Positions 39,893-48,988 of a DNA stretch of 64,000 nt are shown here, piece after piece. Position 1 is the first letter of the stretch; every line of letters starts with the position of its first letter. The stretch comes from Cellvibrio sp. UBA7671. GTDB lineage: Bacteria; Pseudomonadota; Gammaproteobacteria; Pseudomonadales; Cellvibrionaceae. Under the pieces are notes generated by a model. It did not search any database. It was not told where the DNA came from and saw nothing but the letters and a program-made list of their open reading frames with translations. The stretch lies in contig DLHJ01000004.1 in the NCBI GenBank assembly GCA_002483145.1, forward strand, positions 1 through 64,000, in the 5' to 3' direction. The position numbers and the translations under genes were made by a program.

Positions 39893-40318
39893 TTACTTTA
39901 GATTGAGTTTAACAGTTAAAATGGCAGTACAGATCCCAACAATTATTCCTATTGCCATGGAAAATATTCGATCAGAACGTTTTTCTCTTTCAGATGAAAA
40001 ATAAAGTTCAGCTTTTGGAGTTGTATGAAATTTATTATTCTCAGGCGCAACCGGATTTATAGGAGCCGTATACAAATTAACACTACGCTCCTTTGAAATA
40101 GTGGAATAAAACATAGAGGCCAAAACCTTCTCATCTTTTATCGCCGCACCCTTAACGCTCCAGTCACACTTGGTATACTCGCCAGTACATAACATAGCTA
40201 AAGGATAATAGTCTCTGTAATCATTAAACGCTTTATCAATCAATGGCTCAATTTCTGCCAATGAGACCTCTCGTTTTTTTACAACGAACTTTAATATTTT
40301 GTGCGAAGTCAGTTTCAT
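39893..40318 (-). CDS. Small membrane protein with winged-helix-like N-terminus
   Basis: This 141-residue protein starts with a basic helical segment (SHKILKFVVKKREVSLAEIEPLIDKAF) that looks like a small winged helix. The end is a hydrophobic helix (IFSMAIGIIVGICTAILTVKLNL), giving a C-terminal membrane anchor. Its family is not recognised. It is upstream of the AAA ATPase on the same strand and may act with it as regulator or membrane effector; this is inference from position only. Confidence 0.55.
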   Translation of the reverse strand: MKLTSHKILKFVVKKREVSLAEIEPLIDKAFNDYRDYYPLAMLCTGEYTKCDWSVKGAAIKDEKVLASMFYSTISKERSVNLYTAPINPVAPENNKFHTTPKAELYFSSEREKRSDRIFSMAIGIIVGICTAILTVKLNLK

Positions 40319-40562
40319 ATTTTCCCGATGTAACAGTTTAAAATGTGTTGTGCATTAAACGCAGAATATGTGCGCTTTGGGCGCAAATGAGCCCTTCACT
40401 CTAGCGAGAATGAAAACCAATTCCCTTTACTTCGCATAACTCCCAGGCACAGACATATATATGTGCAAACTCACATAGTAAATCTTTATCATGAGACGTA
40501 GCTGGCATGAAAAATCACCTCAAGAAATAATCCTTTTGTCCTTGCATTGCCAAAAAGGTGTT

Positions 40563-41972
40563 TCATGATTTATCGGACGAATCAGGACTCTTGAGCTCCG
40601 CGAACTTCGCTGCCATGGTTGGGTTTCCCCGCGTAAGCTTTTTGATAGTAAGATCCTCGGCTTTATCATTTGCTAAACGTAGGTTGTTAGCCGATTTATA
40701 AAGTGCCTCCTTGGTTTTTTCCAAGTCTTTAATTGCTTCATCAATTCGCTTAACAGCTTCCTCGAAACCTTCCGAGGCAAGCCGCCAGTTTCTACCAAAG
40801 GTTGTTTTGAAATCATCTAGCTGAATCTCAAAGTTAGAGATATCAATATTTTGAGCCCTAACCAGCGCAAGCTCCGATTTATACTGGAGCGATTTCATTG
40901 CCGCATTTCGTAATAGGGTAATAATAGGAATAAAGAACTGTGGTCGGACAACATACATTTTCGGGTAGCGGTGAAACACGTCAACAATTCCGATATTGTA
41001 AAGCTCACTTTCGGGTTCAAGCAGGGAAACCAACACCGCGTATTCGCAACCTTTTTCGGTTCGATCTTTGTCTAGTTGTTTGTAAAAATCTTCGTTTTTC
41101 TTCTTGGTCGCGGTCTCATCACTTTCATTTTTCATTTCAAACATAATCGAAACAATCTCGGTGCCGGCCTCATCTAAATCGCGGAAAATAAAATCTCCCT
41201 TGCTACCACTACGTGCATCGTTATCTTTCTCAAAGTAAGCTGTTGGAAATGCAGTGGATCGAATACGGTTAAATTCGATTTCACAGTGCTGCTCCAGTGT
41301 TTCACCGACCATTTTTGTAGATAGCTTTGTCTTCAAATCTTTCAATCGCTCAATATGATCATCACGATCTTTGAGCTGTACATCATACTTTTCTTTTAGA
41401 GATTTTTCGGCTAGATTTTTCTCTAGCTCTAATCGCTGAAAACCATTCTTTAGCTCATCACGTTCTTTTTCGACGACACTTACTGCTTCTGTTATTGCAA
41501 GTTTCTGGGTAATGCCGCCAGCATTAAGTTTTGCCTTCAAATCCTGAATTTCTGCCTCTTTTATCGCAGTGGTTTTCTGCAATTCATTCACAAGTTTAGC
41601 TTCGGCCAGCTGTGAGGCCACCAGCATCTCTTGCTTTACCTTCGCAAGCTCGTTGGCAATTGCATCACGATCTTTCTCCACGGCACTTAACGCTTGAGTT
41701 ACCGCAAGTTGCCGAGCCACCTCACTTGCGTCAAGTTTAGCTTTTAGCATTTGAATTTCTGAATCCTTGACTGAGGCGGCTTTTTCTAACTCACTAGTGA
41801 CTCTAGCTGTTGCGAGTTCAACCGCATTTTGCTTATCCTGTTGCGCCAATTCGAGTCGCTCGTGCAACTGGTGCTCGAAATCCTTGTCTCGAACTTGCTT
41901 AAGAATATCTGCATACCCTGCTTCGTCAATTTTGAATGCTTTCTTGCAGTGTGGGCAGATAATTTCATGCAT
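40563..41972 (-). CDS. DUF2130 protein
   Basis: This 469-residue protein of the DUF2130 (COG4487) family begins with a zinc-ribbon-like CPHCKKAF motif. A long charged coiled coil (~30-225) follows, containing an internal duplication around [10 protein letters not shown] and [10 protein letters not shown]. The DUF2130 core comes next: [27 protein letters not shown] and FEMKNE, which fits a PD-(D/E)XK-like nuclease fold. Members occur in phage and defence regions with unknown roles. A GGAG site precedes the ATG. It stands alone, 171 bp from herA and 244 bp from the next gene. Confidence 0.8.
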   Translation of the reverse strand: MHEIICPHCKKAFKIDEAGYADILKQVRDKDFEHQLHERLELAQQDKQNAVELATARVTSELEKAASVKDSEIQMLKAKLDASEVARQLAVTQALSAVEKDRDAIANELAKVKQEMLVASQLAEAKLVNELQKTTAIKEAEIQDLKAKLNAGGITQKLAITEAVSVVEKERDELKNGFQRLELEKNLAEKSLKEKYDVQLKDRDDHIERLKDLKTKLSTKMVGETLEQHCEIEFNRIRSTAFPTAYFEKDNDARSGSKGDFIFRDLDEAGTEIVSIMFEMKNESDETATKKKNEDFYKQLDKDRTEKGCEYAVLVSLLEPESELYNIGIVDVFHRYPKMYVVRPQFFIPIITLLRNAAMKSLQYKSELALVRAQNIDISNFEIQLDDFKTTFGRNWRLASEGFEEAVKRIDEAIKDLEKTKEALYKSANNLRLANDKAEDLTIKKLTRGNPTMAAKFAELKSPDSSDKS

Positions 41973-42143
41973 AACTATTTCTCCGTCTCAATTTACTGGG
42001 TGACGTTAACTAAATTGTAGAAAAACTAACCGTCGATTTTCTCGTTTAAATAACTCAGAGCATTACACTGCAATTTAATTAACCTTAAAAAAACAGTCGC
42101 CGTCTATAGGGATACTCAAATTAAATCGCAAGCGATCACGAAA

Positions 42144-43913
42144 TCATTCCTTGAGCCAAGTTTTTTTGATTCCTGTGAAATCAACATTCTTCCATTCCTC
42201 TTTCCAAAGTTGGAAATACGGAATGTCAGTTGAAGATGGGGCGGGACTGCAAGGAGAAATCTTAACTAAAGATGGCATGACTACGGACTCCCCAATCAGC
42301 AGAGCCTCACCAGCACCTAAAGTCGGTAGTTTCTCACACAGATTGCCAAGCGTGTCTGGGAGCAGGCGAGATACATACCCTTGATCGCTTGGGTTCGTCA
42401 ATCGCATGGCCAAAAAGTTACTGCACTGCGAGAAAATTGTCTCGGAAATTTCCGAAGGGCGTTGACTTGAAAGTAATAAGGTTACCCCATACTTTCGCCC
42501 CTCTTTAGCAATCCTCTCAATAGAGAACTTCGAGGCTCTGAACTTGGAAAGCTCACTGTTAGGAACATATTTATGCGCTTCTTCGTACACCAACAAGATA
42601 GGCGCATCGTTGTTAACGGTTTCGCTTTTCGCACTTCTCATCACTTTATAGTGATAGCCATATTCAAACAGGATTCGGGATATCAGCGAAACGGTAATGC
42701 TAAGTACTTCGAAGGGCACGCCACTAAGGTCAACCACAGTCACGTTAGATTGCTTATCTCCGTAACCAATCAAACTCATGAGGGTACCTTCGAGAGTGGC
42801 TGTATCTGCCGCCACACCGAAGAGGAACTGAAGTCGATCTTGCGCCACTTTCGATTCAAAGCGAGTGAAAAATTTATCAAGCGACTTATCTGCGTAGCTG
42901 CCGGCCGTAATGCTTTGCGGCTTCGTAGGATGAAATTCGAGCCTGCCTGCAAAATATCTATCTAATCGTTCCTTTGAGTCCCAGAGGAGGCCGTGACTGG
43001 GTTCAGTCTTGCCATCCGTCGGAAGGGAATAGGAAGCGTCCACCACCATGTATCGCGCTTCATTTTTTGAGTTCACAGTTTCGTTCTTGATGTTGTACAG
43101 CGCATTCAAAACTTGATGGATATCAAACTTCAATGGGCTATCGTAATAAACATATTTAGCACCTTTGTTATGCCTCTTTTTATTCTCGGTGACTAACTGC
43201 CGAAAAACAGCCGATTGGTTATAGTTATCTCGCTCGCCAGTATCCAGTAATACTTCTTCGAGTTCTTCACTATTGAGTAGCCAATACGGAAGCGTCAGGG
43301 TGCCTGCATCTAGAAAATTGGCGTCCGGGAAGGCTGATCTGTATTCGGAATGAATATCAAATATAACCACGTGAGAGTTATTGAGCTTATACTCACCGTT
43401 CTTCGCGCCAACTGCAGACTGAATAATTTTTGCGATGGTGTGCGATTTCCCCGCACCTGTCGAACCTACAACAGCAATGTGTTTATTGAAAAATCGATCA
43501 CCATCAACCGGTACTTGAATTGCGGAATTTGAAACCAACGAACTAAATACAAATTTTTTCGCAGGATCGACAGAGTCTTCGAAGATTTTTTTTATGTCGC
43601 CTTCAGTAGCTGGTGCTACACCTGTAGGCGGAATCGTCAGCGTGTCTCCTCCACGAATAAATTTTCCCTCAGTAATGATACCTAAAGGTAATGCTTCAAT
43701 TATGTGGCGACGCTCTGCTTTCTCTGTAACTTCTATACAAAAATTTTCAATGATTGCTATCAGCGCGCAGTCTTCGCTATCAGTAATCCGCAAATAGGAT
43801 CCGACTCGAAGACTTTTTCCATCGGAAAAAGCTGCAATGTTACTTACCGAGATCTTTACCTTATCTGGAAAAACTGCAATCACTTCTGCTTTGATTTCAT
43901 TTGTGTCACTCAT
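42144..43913 (-). CDS. herA: HerA-like hexameric ATPase of a nuclease-HerA defence pair
   Basis: This 589-residue protein has an N-terminal HAS-barrel-like domain (~1-110). The RecA-like ATPase core carries Walker A VVGSTGAGKSHT (~149-159) and a Walker B-type ILLVYEEAHKYVP, followed by SSQRPSEI. HerA proteins form hexameric DNA translocases. In defence they assemble with SIR2 or DUF4297 effector subunits. Its start overlaps the stop of the nuclease gene (ATGA), so the two are translationally coupled. Assembly with that nuclease is inferred from known DUF4297-HerA systems. Confidence 0.88.
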   Translation of the reverse strand: MSDTNEIKAEVIAVFPDKVKISVSNIAAFSDGKSLRVGSYLRITDSEDCALIAIIENFCIEVTEKAERRHIIEALPLGIITEGKFIRGGDTLTIPPTGVAPATEGDIKKIFEDSVDPAKKFVFSSLVSNSAIQVPVDGDRFFNKHIAVVGSTGAGKSHTIAKIIQSAVGAKNGEYKLNNSHVVIFDIHSEYRSAFPDANFLDAGTLTLPYWLLNSEELEEVLLDTGERDNYNQSAVFRQLVTENKKRHNKGAKYVYYDSPLKFDIHQVLNALYNIKNETVNSKNEARYMVVDASYSLPTDGKTEPSHGLLWDSKERLDRYFAGRLEFHPTKPQSITAGSYADKSLDKFFTRFESKVAQDRLQFLFGVAADTATLEGTLMSLIGYGDKQSNVTVVDLSGVPFEVLSITVSLISRILFEYGYHYKVMRSAKSETVNNDAPILLVYEEAHKYVPNSELSKFRASKFSIERIAKEGRKYGVTLLLSSQRPSEISETIFSQCSNFLAMRLTNPSDQGYVSRLLPDTLGNLCEKLPTLGAGEALLIGESVVMPSLVKISPCSPAPSSTDIPYFQLWKEEWKNVDFTGIKKTWLKE

Positions 43914-45145
43914 GCCTGCATAACCTCTTGAACGAAATATGAACTGCTACTTCTGATTGGGTGATATATCTTTTCTTTTGGAACAAGCGCTGGATCTAAA
44001 GGCATTGTTTGGTAAAAATCATAGATCTCAATAATTGAGCCCGAAATTGCCGAGACTGTTGATATCAACTTAGCTTCTGATGGAATGAATTTAAGTCGCC
44101 AGAGATTTTCCTTGGTTGGATGGTCAACAAGCAATTTTTCAGAGAAATCGGCCCCTTGGTAAGGGTAGCCTTCGCTGAACCTGACCCCTTGATCCCACAG
44201 CTCTGCTTTAATCTTTATCAATTCCGTAGAGGTAATACCTCGGAGTAACACGTAGGGACAGAAACGATCTTGCGGAGGTGTTCGCGCATGCTCTTTGTGA
44301 GAAAAGAAGTCACCAAGTTTAGCAAGCATCCCGGCTGCCTTTTGAGCTTCGCATACTCCATTCATGTCGATAATAAAGATTCTTGAAGCGATCGGCATCT
44401 TTGTTGTTTTGGAATTGAAAAATTTCCTTCGAATCATCTTCGCGTAATAATCCGCCCCAAACTTCTGTTGCAACCAGACACTAAAAATAATTTCTTTACG
44501 ATTGATGCTTTTTAAGAAATCTTCTTTGATAATCTTTCGTCTTTTTTCGTCCAACTCAACTGCTAGTTTCTGAATTACATTAATTGCAGCTGGATAAAAA
44601 AATGACTCCACATCAATGACGTTACTATCGGGAATTGCAGCGATCAAGAGTTTGTTCAGTTTCTGCTGCTGATCCTCGTAAGATAACGCATTTATGTCAA
44701 TTTCGAGTAGGGATGCAAATGTTGAAATATCGTGAGCGGTTAATCCTAATTCTTCGTAAACCCTGTGTTCCACTTTTTTTTGTGTATAGGTTAAGAAGTT
44801 AGCTTTCAAAAAAGCGTCTGAGAGAGGAAGTACGAGCTTATTCTGTCCGCCTTTATAGTGCCCGTAGAGCCGATACTTGAAAGTCTGATTTCTTGGGCAT
44901 CCTGCGGCGTGAAAGTGTCTGAGCATCAAAATAATAGCGTCTTTAATCACAGAATGGTTATACTCGGTTCCCTCATAATATTTACACTGAACAAATGCGC
45001 TCTCATCGCCGTCGTCCAGATCTATATCTTCAACACCTTCCACGATTATGCTCGCACCGGAAGAAGCCTCGAGTAGTCGAACGATTGTCTGATCGAACTG
45101 ATAAAAATAACCTTTGATGGTTGCTGTAGCACTCCGGTCCGTCAC
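43910..45145 (-). CDS. DUF4297-like nuclease, partner of HerA
   Basis: This 411-residue protein starts with ATIKGYFYQFDQTI, the GYxYQ opening of Cap4/DUF4297-type dsDNA endonucleases. The nuclease core is seen as VEGVEDIDL (Glu39, Asp40) followed by FVQCKYYEG (Gln53, Lys55). The rest is unrecognised and may contact HerA. The start is GTG at 45145 with a GAGGG site. Known DUF4297-HerA pairs degrade DNA or abort growth during phage infection; this pair has the same order and coupling. Confidence 0.78.
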   Translation of the reverse strand: MTDRSATATIKGYFYQFDQTIVRLLEASSGASIIVEGVEDIDLDDGDESAFVQCKYYEGTEYNHSVIKDAIILMLRHFHAAGCPRNQTFKYRLYGHYKGGQNKLVLPLSDAFLKANFLTYTQKKVEHRVYEELGLTAHDISTFASLLEIDINALSYEDQQQKLNKLLIAAIPDSNVIDVESFFYPAAINVIQKLAVELDEKRRKIIKEDFLKSINRKEIIFSVWLQQKFGADYYAKMIRRKFFNSKTTKMPIASRIFIIDMNGVCEAQKAAGMLAKLGDFFSHKEHARTPPQDRFCPYVLLRGITSTELIKIKAELWDQGVRFSEGYPYQGADFSEKLLVDHPTKENLWRLKFIPSEAKLISTVSAISGSIIEIYDFYQTMPLDPALVPKEKIYHPIRSSSSYFVQEVMQA

Positions 45146-45408
45146 TATTACTACCCTCTTATTATTTAACTTAGCCAGCGAAGGAAATTACAATTCGTTA
45201 GCACTACTTACCCTGTTTGATAATCTATGCACTTCATGATAAATACGCCCCAGCGTCCTAAACTTGTAACAAAGAAAAACTCTGCATACGAAGTTAATAA
45301 CGATACAGCCTGATCGACTCACTAAAATTGTCTACACGGAAAACAATTCAGTTACAGCTCGGTGAAAACAGAAGCTGCTAAATTCTAGTGTCGCTTATAT
45401 GGCCTAGA

Positions 45409-47661
45409 TCAAAAATCCTCACTTTGTTCTGACCTCTGTGCGATGCTGGAAATCAACTTTTTAGTTAGTTCTAAAGCTGATTCCATATCGCAAGAACGAG
45501 CCATAAAATCCTTTTTTAAAAGATCTTTGGGTAAAGCCCAGTCCCACCTATTTGTCTCGGGCGGATCGAATTTATCCAACAGAGACTCTGGGTTAACAAT
45601 TGATTCAATTTCTTCAAGAACTTTGAGGAATTCATCTGCGGTAATTGAAAGTACTTCAATAAAAAAACCGCCGATTGAAACTTGTAAACCCATCTCTGAA
45701 AGCAAATAGCCCAATGTTTGAGTAATGACATCACCTGTCCAGGTAAATACCAATAGGTCCTTGCCTGTTTGGTAAAGGAATGCTTCGGCCAGACCTGCCT
45801 TTCTGTAGGCATTTCTCGCATTGGCAAGCACTTCAAGCGCTGTTGAATCGGCGTACTGATATTGTTCATTGCTCTCCAGAACGGCTCGCATTTCGGCACG
45901 AACTTTATCGTGCACCGATACCAAGCTGCCACCAAACCTAACGACCTGTCCTCCGCGTGCACGCTCAACAGAAATAATTCCTTCTTTTTGATGCACTTCA
46001 ATTACCGTCCAACGGCGACCAGCAAACACAATTTTTTGCCCTGGATTAACTAAAAGCTCTTTGGTAATTGTTCCAATTGCTCTGCCATTACATTCAATGC
46101 GATATTCTTCTGATAAGGGGAACACAGTGTAAAACTCATAGGAGTTTGTAAACTTTTCGCCCGTTATCCCAAGGATCAAAGAACCGTCTGAGTCCTGCAT
46201 GATTAGGTCGTGCTTGCCAAGCTCCCTGATGAGCGCGCCAAATTCCCCCTTATCCAATCCTTTATGGGGGCCCGTAGCAATTAAGTCATTCCACAGCGCT
46301 TTTACAGTACGGCTAGAGTGCTGGGAGATACTGCTTAGGACTTGGTGAACCAGCGTAGACAAATGTGGTTGTGTCGAGGAGGGCGGCTCATACCATCCCC
46401 GGAGTAAAAGCTGTATGCAGGCGATCATCTGAATCAAATCGGTATGCAACTGTTCAACCAGAGAGCTTTCCGGTTTTATTTGTTTGCACATCGAATACGC
46501 ACGCAATATTGATGACTCGCCTTTTCTTCGACCGGAACGACCAAGCCGCTGCCGCAGTGACGAAACTTTGGAGGGCCTACCTACCTGAGCGATACTTTTT
46601 ACTGAGCCAATATCTACGCCCATCTCCAAAGTTGAGGTGCACACTGCGTTAGCTGGACGCGAGGGATCTTTTAAGTTTGCTTCAACTTCTTGCCGTAGCT
46701 CTTTGGATAAATTGCCATGATGTGGCCAATAGGCATTTGGTCGCCCTTCACCTTCACATAGCGAGCGAAGCACATCCGCGTAATACTCGACATTTTGTCG
46801 AGAGTTAGGAAATATCAGGTTTTTACTGTCCTTCGTCGTTTTGTAAATATGGCGTGCGATATCATCAATTGCACCAACTTCGTCGTCATCATCCGGATGA
46901 TTCTGTTCGGATAAATTCTCTTTTGGTTTTTCTGCTGTGGGCTCGTAATAGGCCTTAAGTGAGAGCAAGAGCGATCCTCCTGCCGAGGGGCTATCGATGA
47001 TGCAGACTTGACGATCTGCGCGTAAAAACTCTGCAGCAAGATTCATATCACCCAACGTTGCCGAAAGCCCTACGCGCGGCACGAAGCGCCCTATTGCCAG
47101 CTCCAATCTATGGAGAAGGGATTGAAGTTGTCGCCCGCGCTCCTCACCAATAAAAGAATGCAACTCATCAACCACCACATACTGCAGGTTGGCAAATATC
47201 CGGGGAATTTGGGATCCGCGATTCACGAACATCGCTTCCAGAGATTCTGGAGTAATCAGCAAAATGCCTCTGGGAGTTTTCTGGAATTGTTGCTTGCGGC
47301 TGGAGGTAATGTCGCCATGCCATGGATAAACTGGCAGCTCAAAACGGTCACAAATCGATTGCAATCGATCATACTGATCATTAATAAGTGCTTTAAGTGG
47401 GCTTATCTGGAGCACAAGCTGTTCATCGGCCGGTAATTCGATAATCCGACTCAGAATGGGCAAGAAAGCAGCTTCAGTTTTACCTGCAGCAGTGCTAGCA
47501 CCGATCAGTACATCTTTGTCGGCGGGAAGAATGGCAGGGATCGCGCGCTCTTGTGCATCATGCAAGGAAGTCCACCCGGACTCCCAAATCCATCGTTTTA
47601 ACTCAGGGTGCAGGCGCTCAAACGCAGAACTGACATTAGAGCTTGAATTCTGCAAGTTCAT
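45409..47661 (-). CDS. sngC: Shango helicase SngC (Lhr-like)
   Basis: This ~750-residue superfamily 2 helicase has Walker A GASTAAGKTEAAF (Lys ~61), DELH box VVDELHSFIGEERGRQ, motif V TLEMGVDIGSV and motif VI QRLGRSGRRKGES. The C-terminal domain resembles Lhr/MrfA DNA-repair helicases. The ATG at 47661 has a GAGG site and overlaps the 3' end of sngB by 26 bp; the frame is open to 47700. It is the third gene of the sngA-sngB-sngC order known for the Shango anti-phage system. Confidence 0.85.
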   Translation of the reverse strand: MNLQNSSSNVSSAFERLHPELKRWIWESGWTSLHDAQERAIPAILPADKDVLIGASTAAGKTEAAFLPILSRIIELPADEQLVLQISPLKALINDQYDRLQSICDRFELPVYPWHGDITSSRKQQFQKTPRGILLITPESLEAMFVNRGSQIPRIFANLQYVVVDELHSFIGEERGRQLQSLLHRLELAIGRFVPRVGLSATLGDMNLAAEFLRADRQVCIIDSPSAGGSLLLSLKAYYEPTAEKPKENLSEQNHPDDDDEVGAIDDIARHIYKTTKDSKNLIFPNSRQNVEYYADVLRSLCEGEGRPNAYWPHHGNLSKELRQEVEANLKDPSRPANAVCTSTLEMGVDIGSVKSIAQVGRPSKVSSLRQRLGRSGRRKGESSILRAYSMCKQIKPESSLVEQLHTDLIQMIACIQLLLRGWYEPPSSTQPHLSTLVHQVLSSISQHSSRTVKALWNDLIATGPHKGLDKGEFGALIRELGKHDLIMQDSDGSLILGITGEKFTNSYEFYTVFPLSEEYRIECNGRAIGTITKELLVNPGQKIVFAGRRWTVIEVHQKEGIISVERARGGQVVRFGGSLVSVHDKVRAEMRAVLESNEQYQYADSTALEVLANARNAYRKAGLAEAFLYQTGKDLLVFTWTGDVITQTLGYLLSEMGLQVSIGGFFIEVLSITADEFLKVLEEIESIVNPESLLDKFDPPETNRWDWALPKDLLKKDFMARSCDMESALELTKKLISSIAQRSEQSEDF

Positions 47662-48946
47662 CGTCCTCTTCATCCTGAGCGGCCACTTCATTTTGTGCAC
47701 CGGTATCCTTGACTACTTCAACTGATCCAACAAGCTCCTGCCAAGAAGTGTCGGGGTTCTGATCAAGAACAGCCAACAAATTTATAAAAGCAGTAATCGT
47801 CGTGCGCGGTGTTCTGTAATAACTCTCTCCCAACCGTTGAGCGCAATGATTTAGGAACGCAACGATACCATCGTCAGGCAGAAGATATTTGGTGTGATCA
47901 CCGTGCGAATAAACCAAACGAATTTTTTGAAGGAGTACATAAAAATCTTCAGGGGTCAGGCTTACCAACTTAATGACCGGCCCGGTAAGATCAACGATAT
48001 TTCCACCAGCAAACGTGTTTTCTGCAAGACGTGATTGCAGTGCCTGATATGAATAAAGACCACGGCGGGAATCGTAAAGGAAATCAGGAGTACCGCCGAG
48101 AACAAAACCAATCCCTTCTGCAGAGCCCTGCAGGGAGTCGTTCAGAATTCTCAGTATTTGTTCATAGTTGGATGTGCGCGCCTGAGTATTGGGTAGCTTG
48201 TAAAGATTCACCAACTCATCGAGGCAAACCAGAATACCTCCAAAGCCAGCCAGTCGCACAAACCGGCCAAGCAGTTTCAACTGGTCATAGAAATTGGAGT
48301 CATCCACAATGGTACGCACACCAAGTAATTGACGAGCTTCTGTCTTGGTCGAGAACTCACCACGCAACCAGCGAATTGCGCTAGTTTGTAAATCGGCATT
48401 ATCCGTTTTGTATCCTTCGTAATATTTGGACACCACTAGGGCAAAATCAAAACCGTTAACCATTTCGGTTAAATCGGCGAGCATTTCTTTTATCACCAGA
48501 TCAGGATCTACTCCGCGTGCGCTAGCGTTTTCAGTCGCCGTAGCAACAAAACGTTCGACTACACCGGTAAATGCGCCGCCTTCTGGCTTGGATCGCGTTG
48601 CAACGTTGCGGGTTAATTCCGCATAAAGTGATCGTGCCTGTCCACCACTAGCATGCAACCGGCGATCGGGGTTGAGATCGGCATGCATGGTGACAAGCTT
48701 TTTCTCCATCGCAATTGAGCGCGTAAGGTTCAAGAAAAACGTTTTACCGGAGCCGTACTCACCTATCACCAAGCGAAATCCACTACCGCCATCTGCGATG
48801 CGCTCTATATCGGCAATTAGTGCTGTCAGCTCTGCAGCACGCCCTACTTGTACTAGATGTTGACCTGCACGCGGAACGACACCTGCACGCAGTGATTGCA
48901 ATATCGCATCACGGTCTCTCGGGCGGATTTTGATTGATTCATTCAT
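47636..48946 (-). CDS. sngB: Shango ATPase SngB (DUF2791/BrxD-like)
   Basis: This 436-residue P-loop ATPase has Walker A IGEYGSGKTF (Lys68) and a Walker B-like GILVCLDELVNLYK. The VLGGTPDFLYDSRRGLYSYQALQSRL segment is typical of DUF2791 (BREX BrxD-like) proteins. The C-terminus is acidic (EEDDELAEF) and overlaps the helicase start, so translation of the two is coupled. With the TerB-domain gene upstream and the Lhr-like helicase downstream it completes a Shango locus. A BREX locus is excluded because no pglX, brxC or pglZ is present. Confidence 0.87.
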   Translation of the reverse strand: MNESIKIRPRDRDAILQSLRAGVVPRAGQHLVQVGRAAELTALIADIERIADGGSGFRLVIGEYGSGKTFFLNLTRSIAMEKKLVTMHADLNPDRRLHASGGQARSLYAELTRNVATRSKPEGGAFTGVVERFVATATENASARGVDPDLVIKEMLADLTEMVNGFDFALVVSKYYEGYKTDNADLQTSAIRWLRGEFSTKTEARQLLGVRTIVDDSNFYDQLKLLGRFVRLAGFGGILVCLDELVNLYKLPNTQARTSNYEQILRILNDSLQGSAEGIGFVLGGTPDFLYDSRRGLYSYQALQSRLAENTFAGGNIVDLTGPVIKLVSLTPEDFYVLLQKIRLVYSHGDHTKYLLPDDGIVAFLNHCAQRLGESYYRTPRTTITAFINLLAVLDQNPDTSWQELVGSVEVVKDTGAQNEVAAQDEEDDELAEFKL

Positions 48947-48988
48947 AGGTGATTGTCCATGTCGAATTAAATGTAAGTTTGTGCATCA

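Noticed and set aside
47636..48946. BREX system, because of the BrxD-like ATPase
   Set aside because: No brxC, pglX, pglZ or brxL gene is present; TerB-domain and Lhr-like helicase neighbours fit Shango instead.
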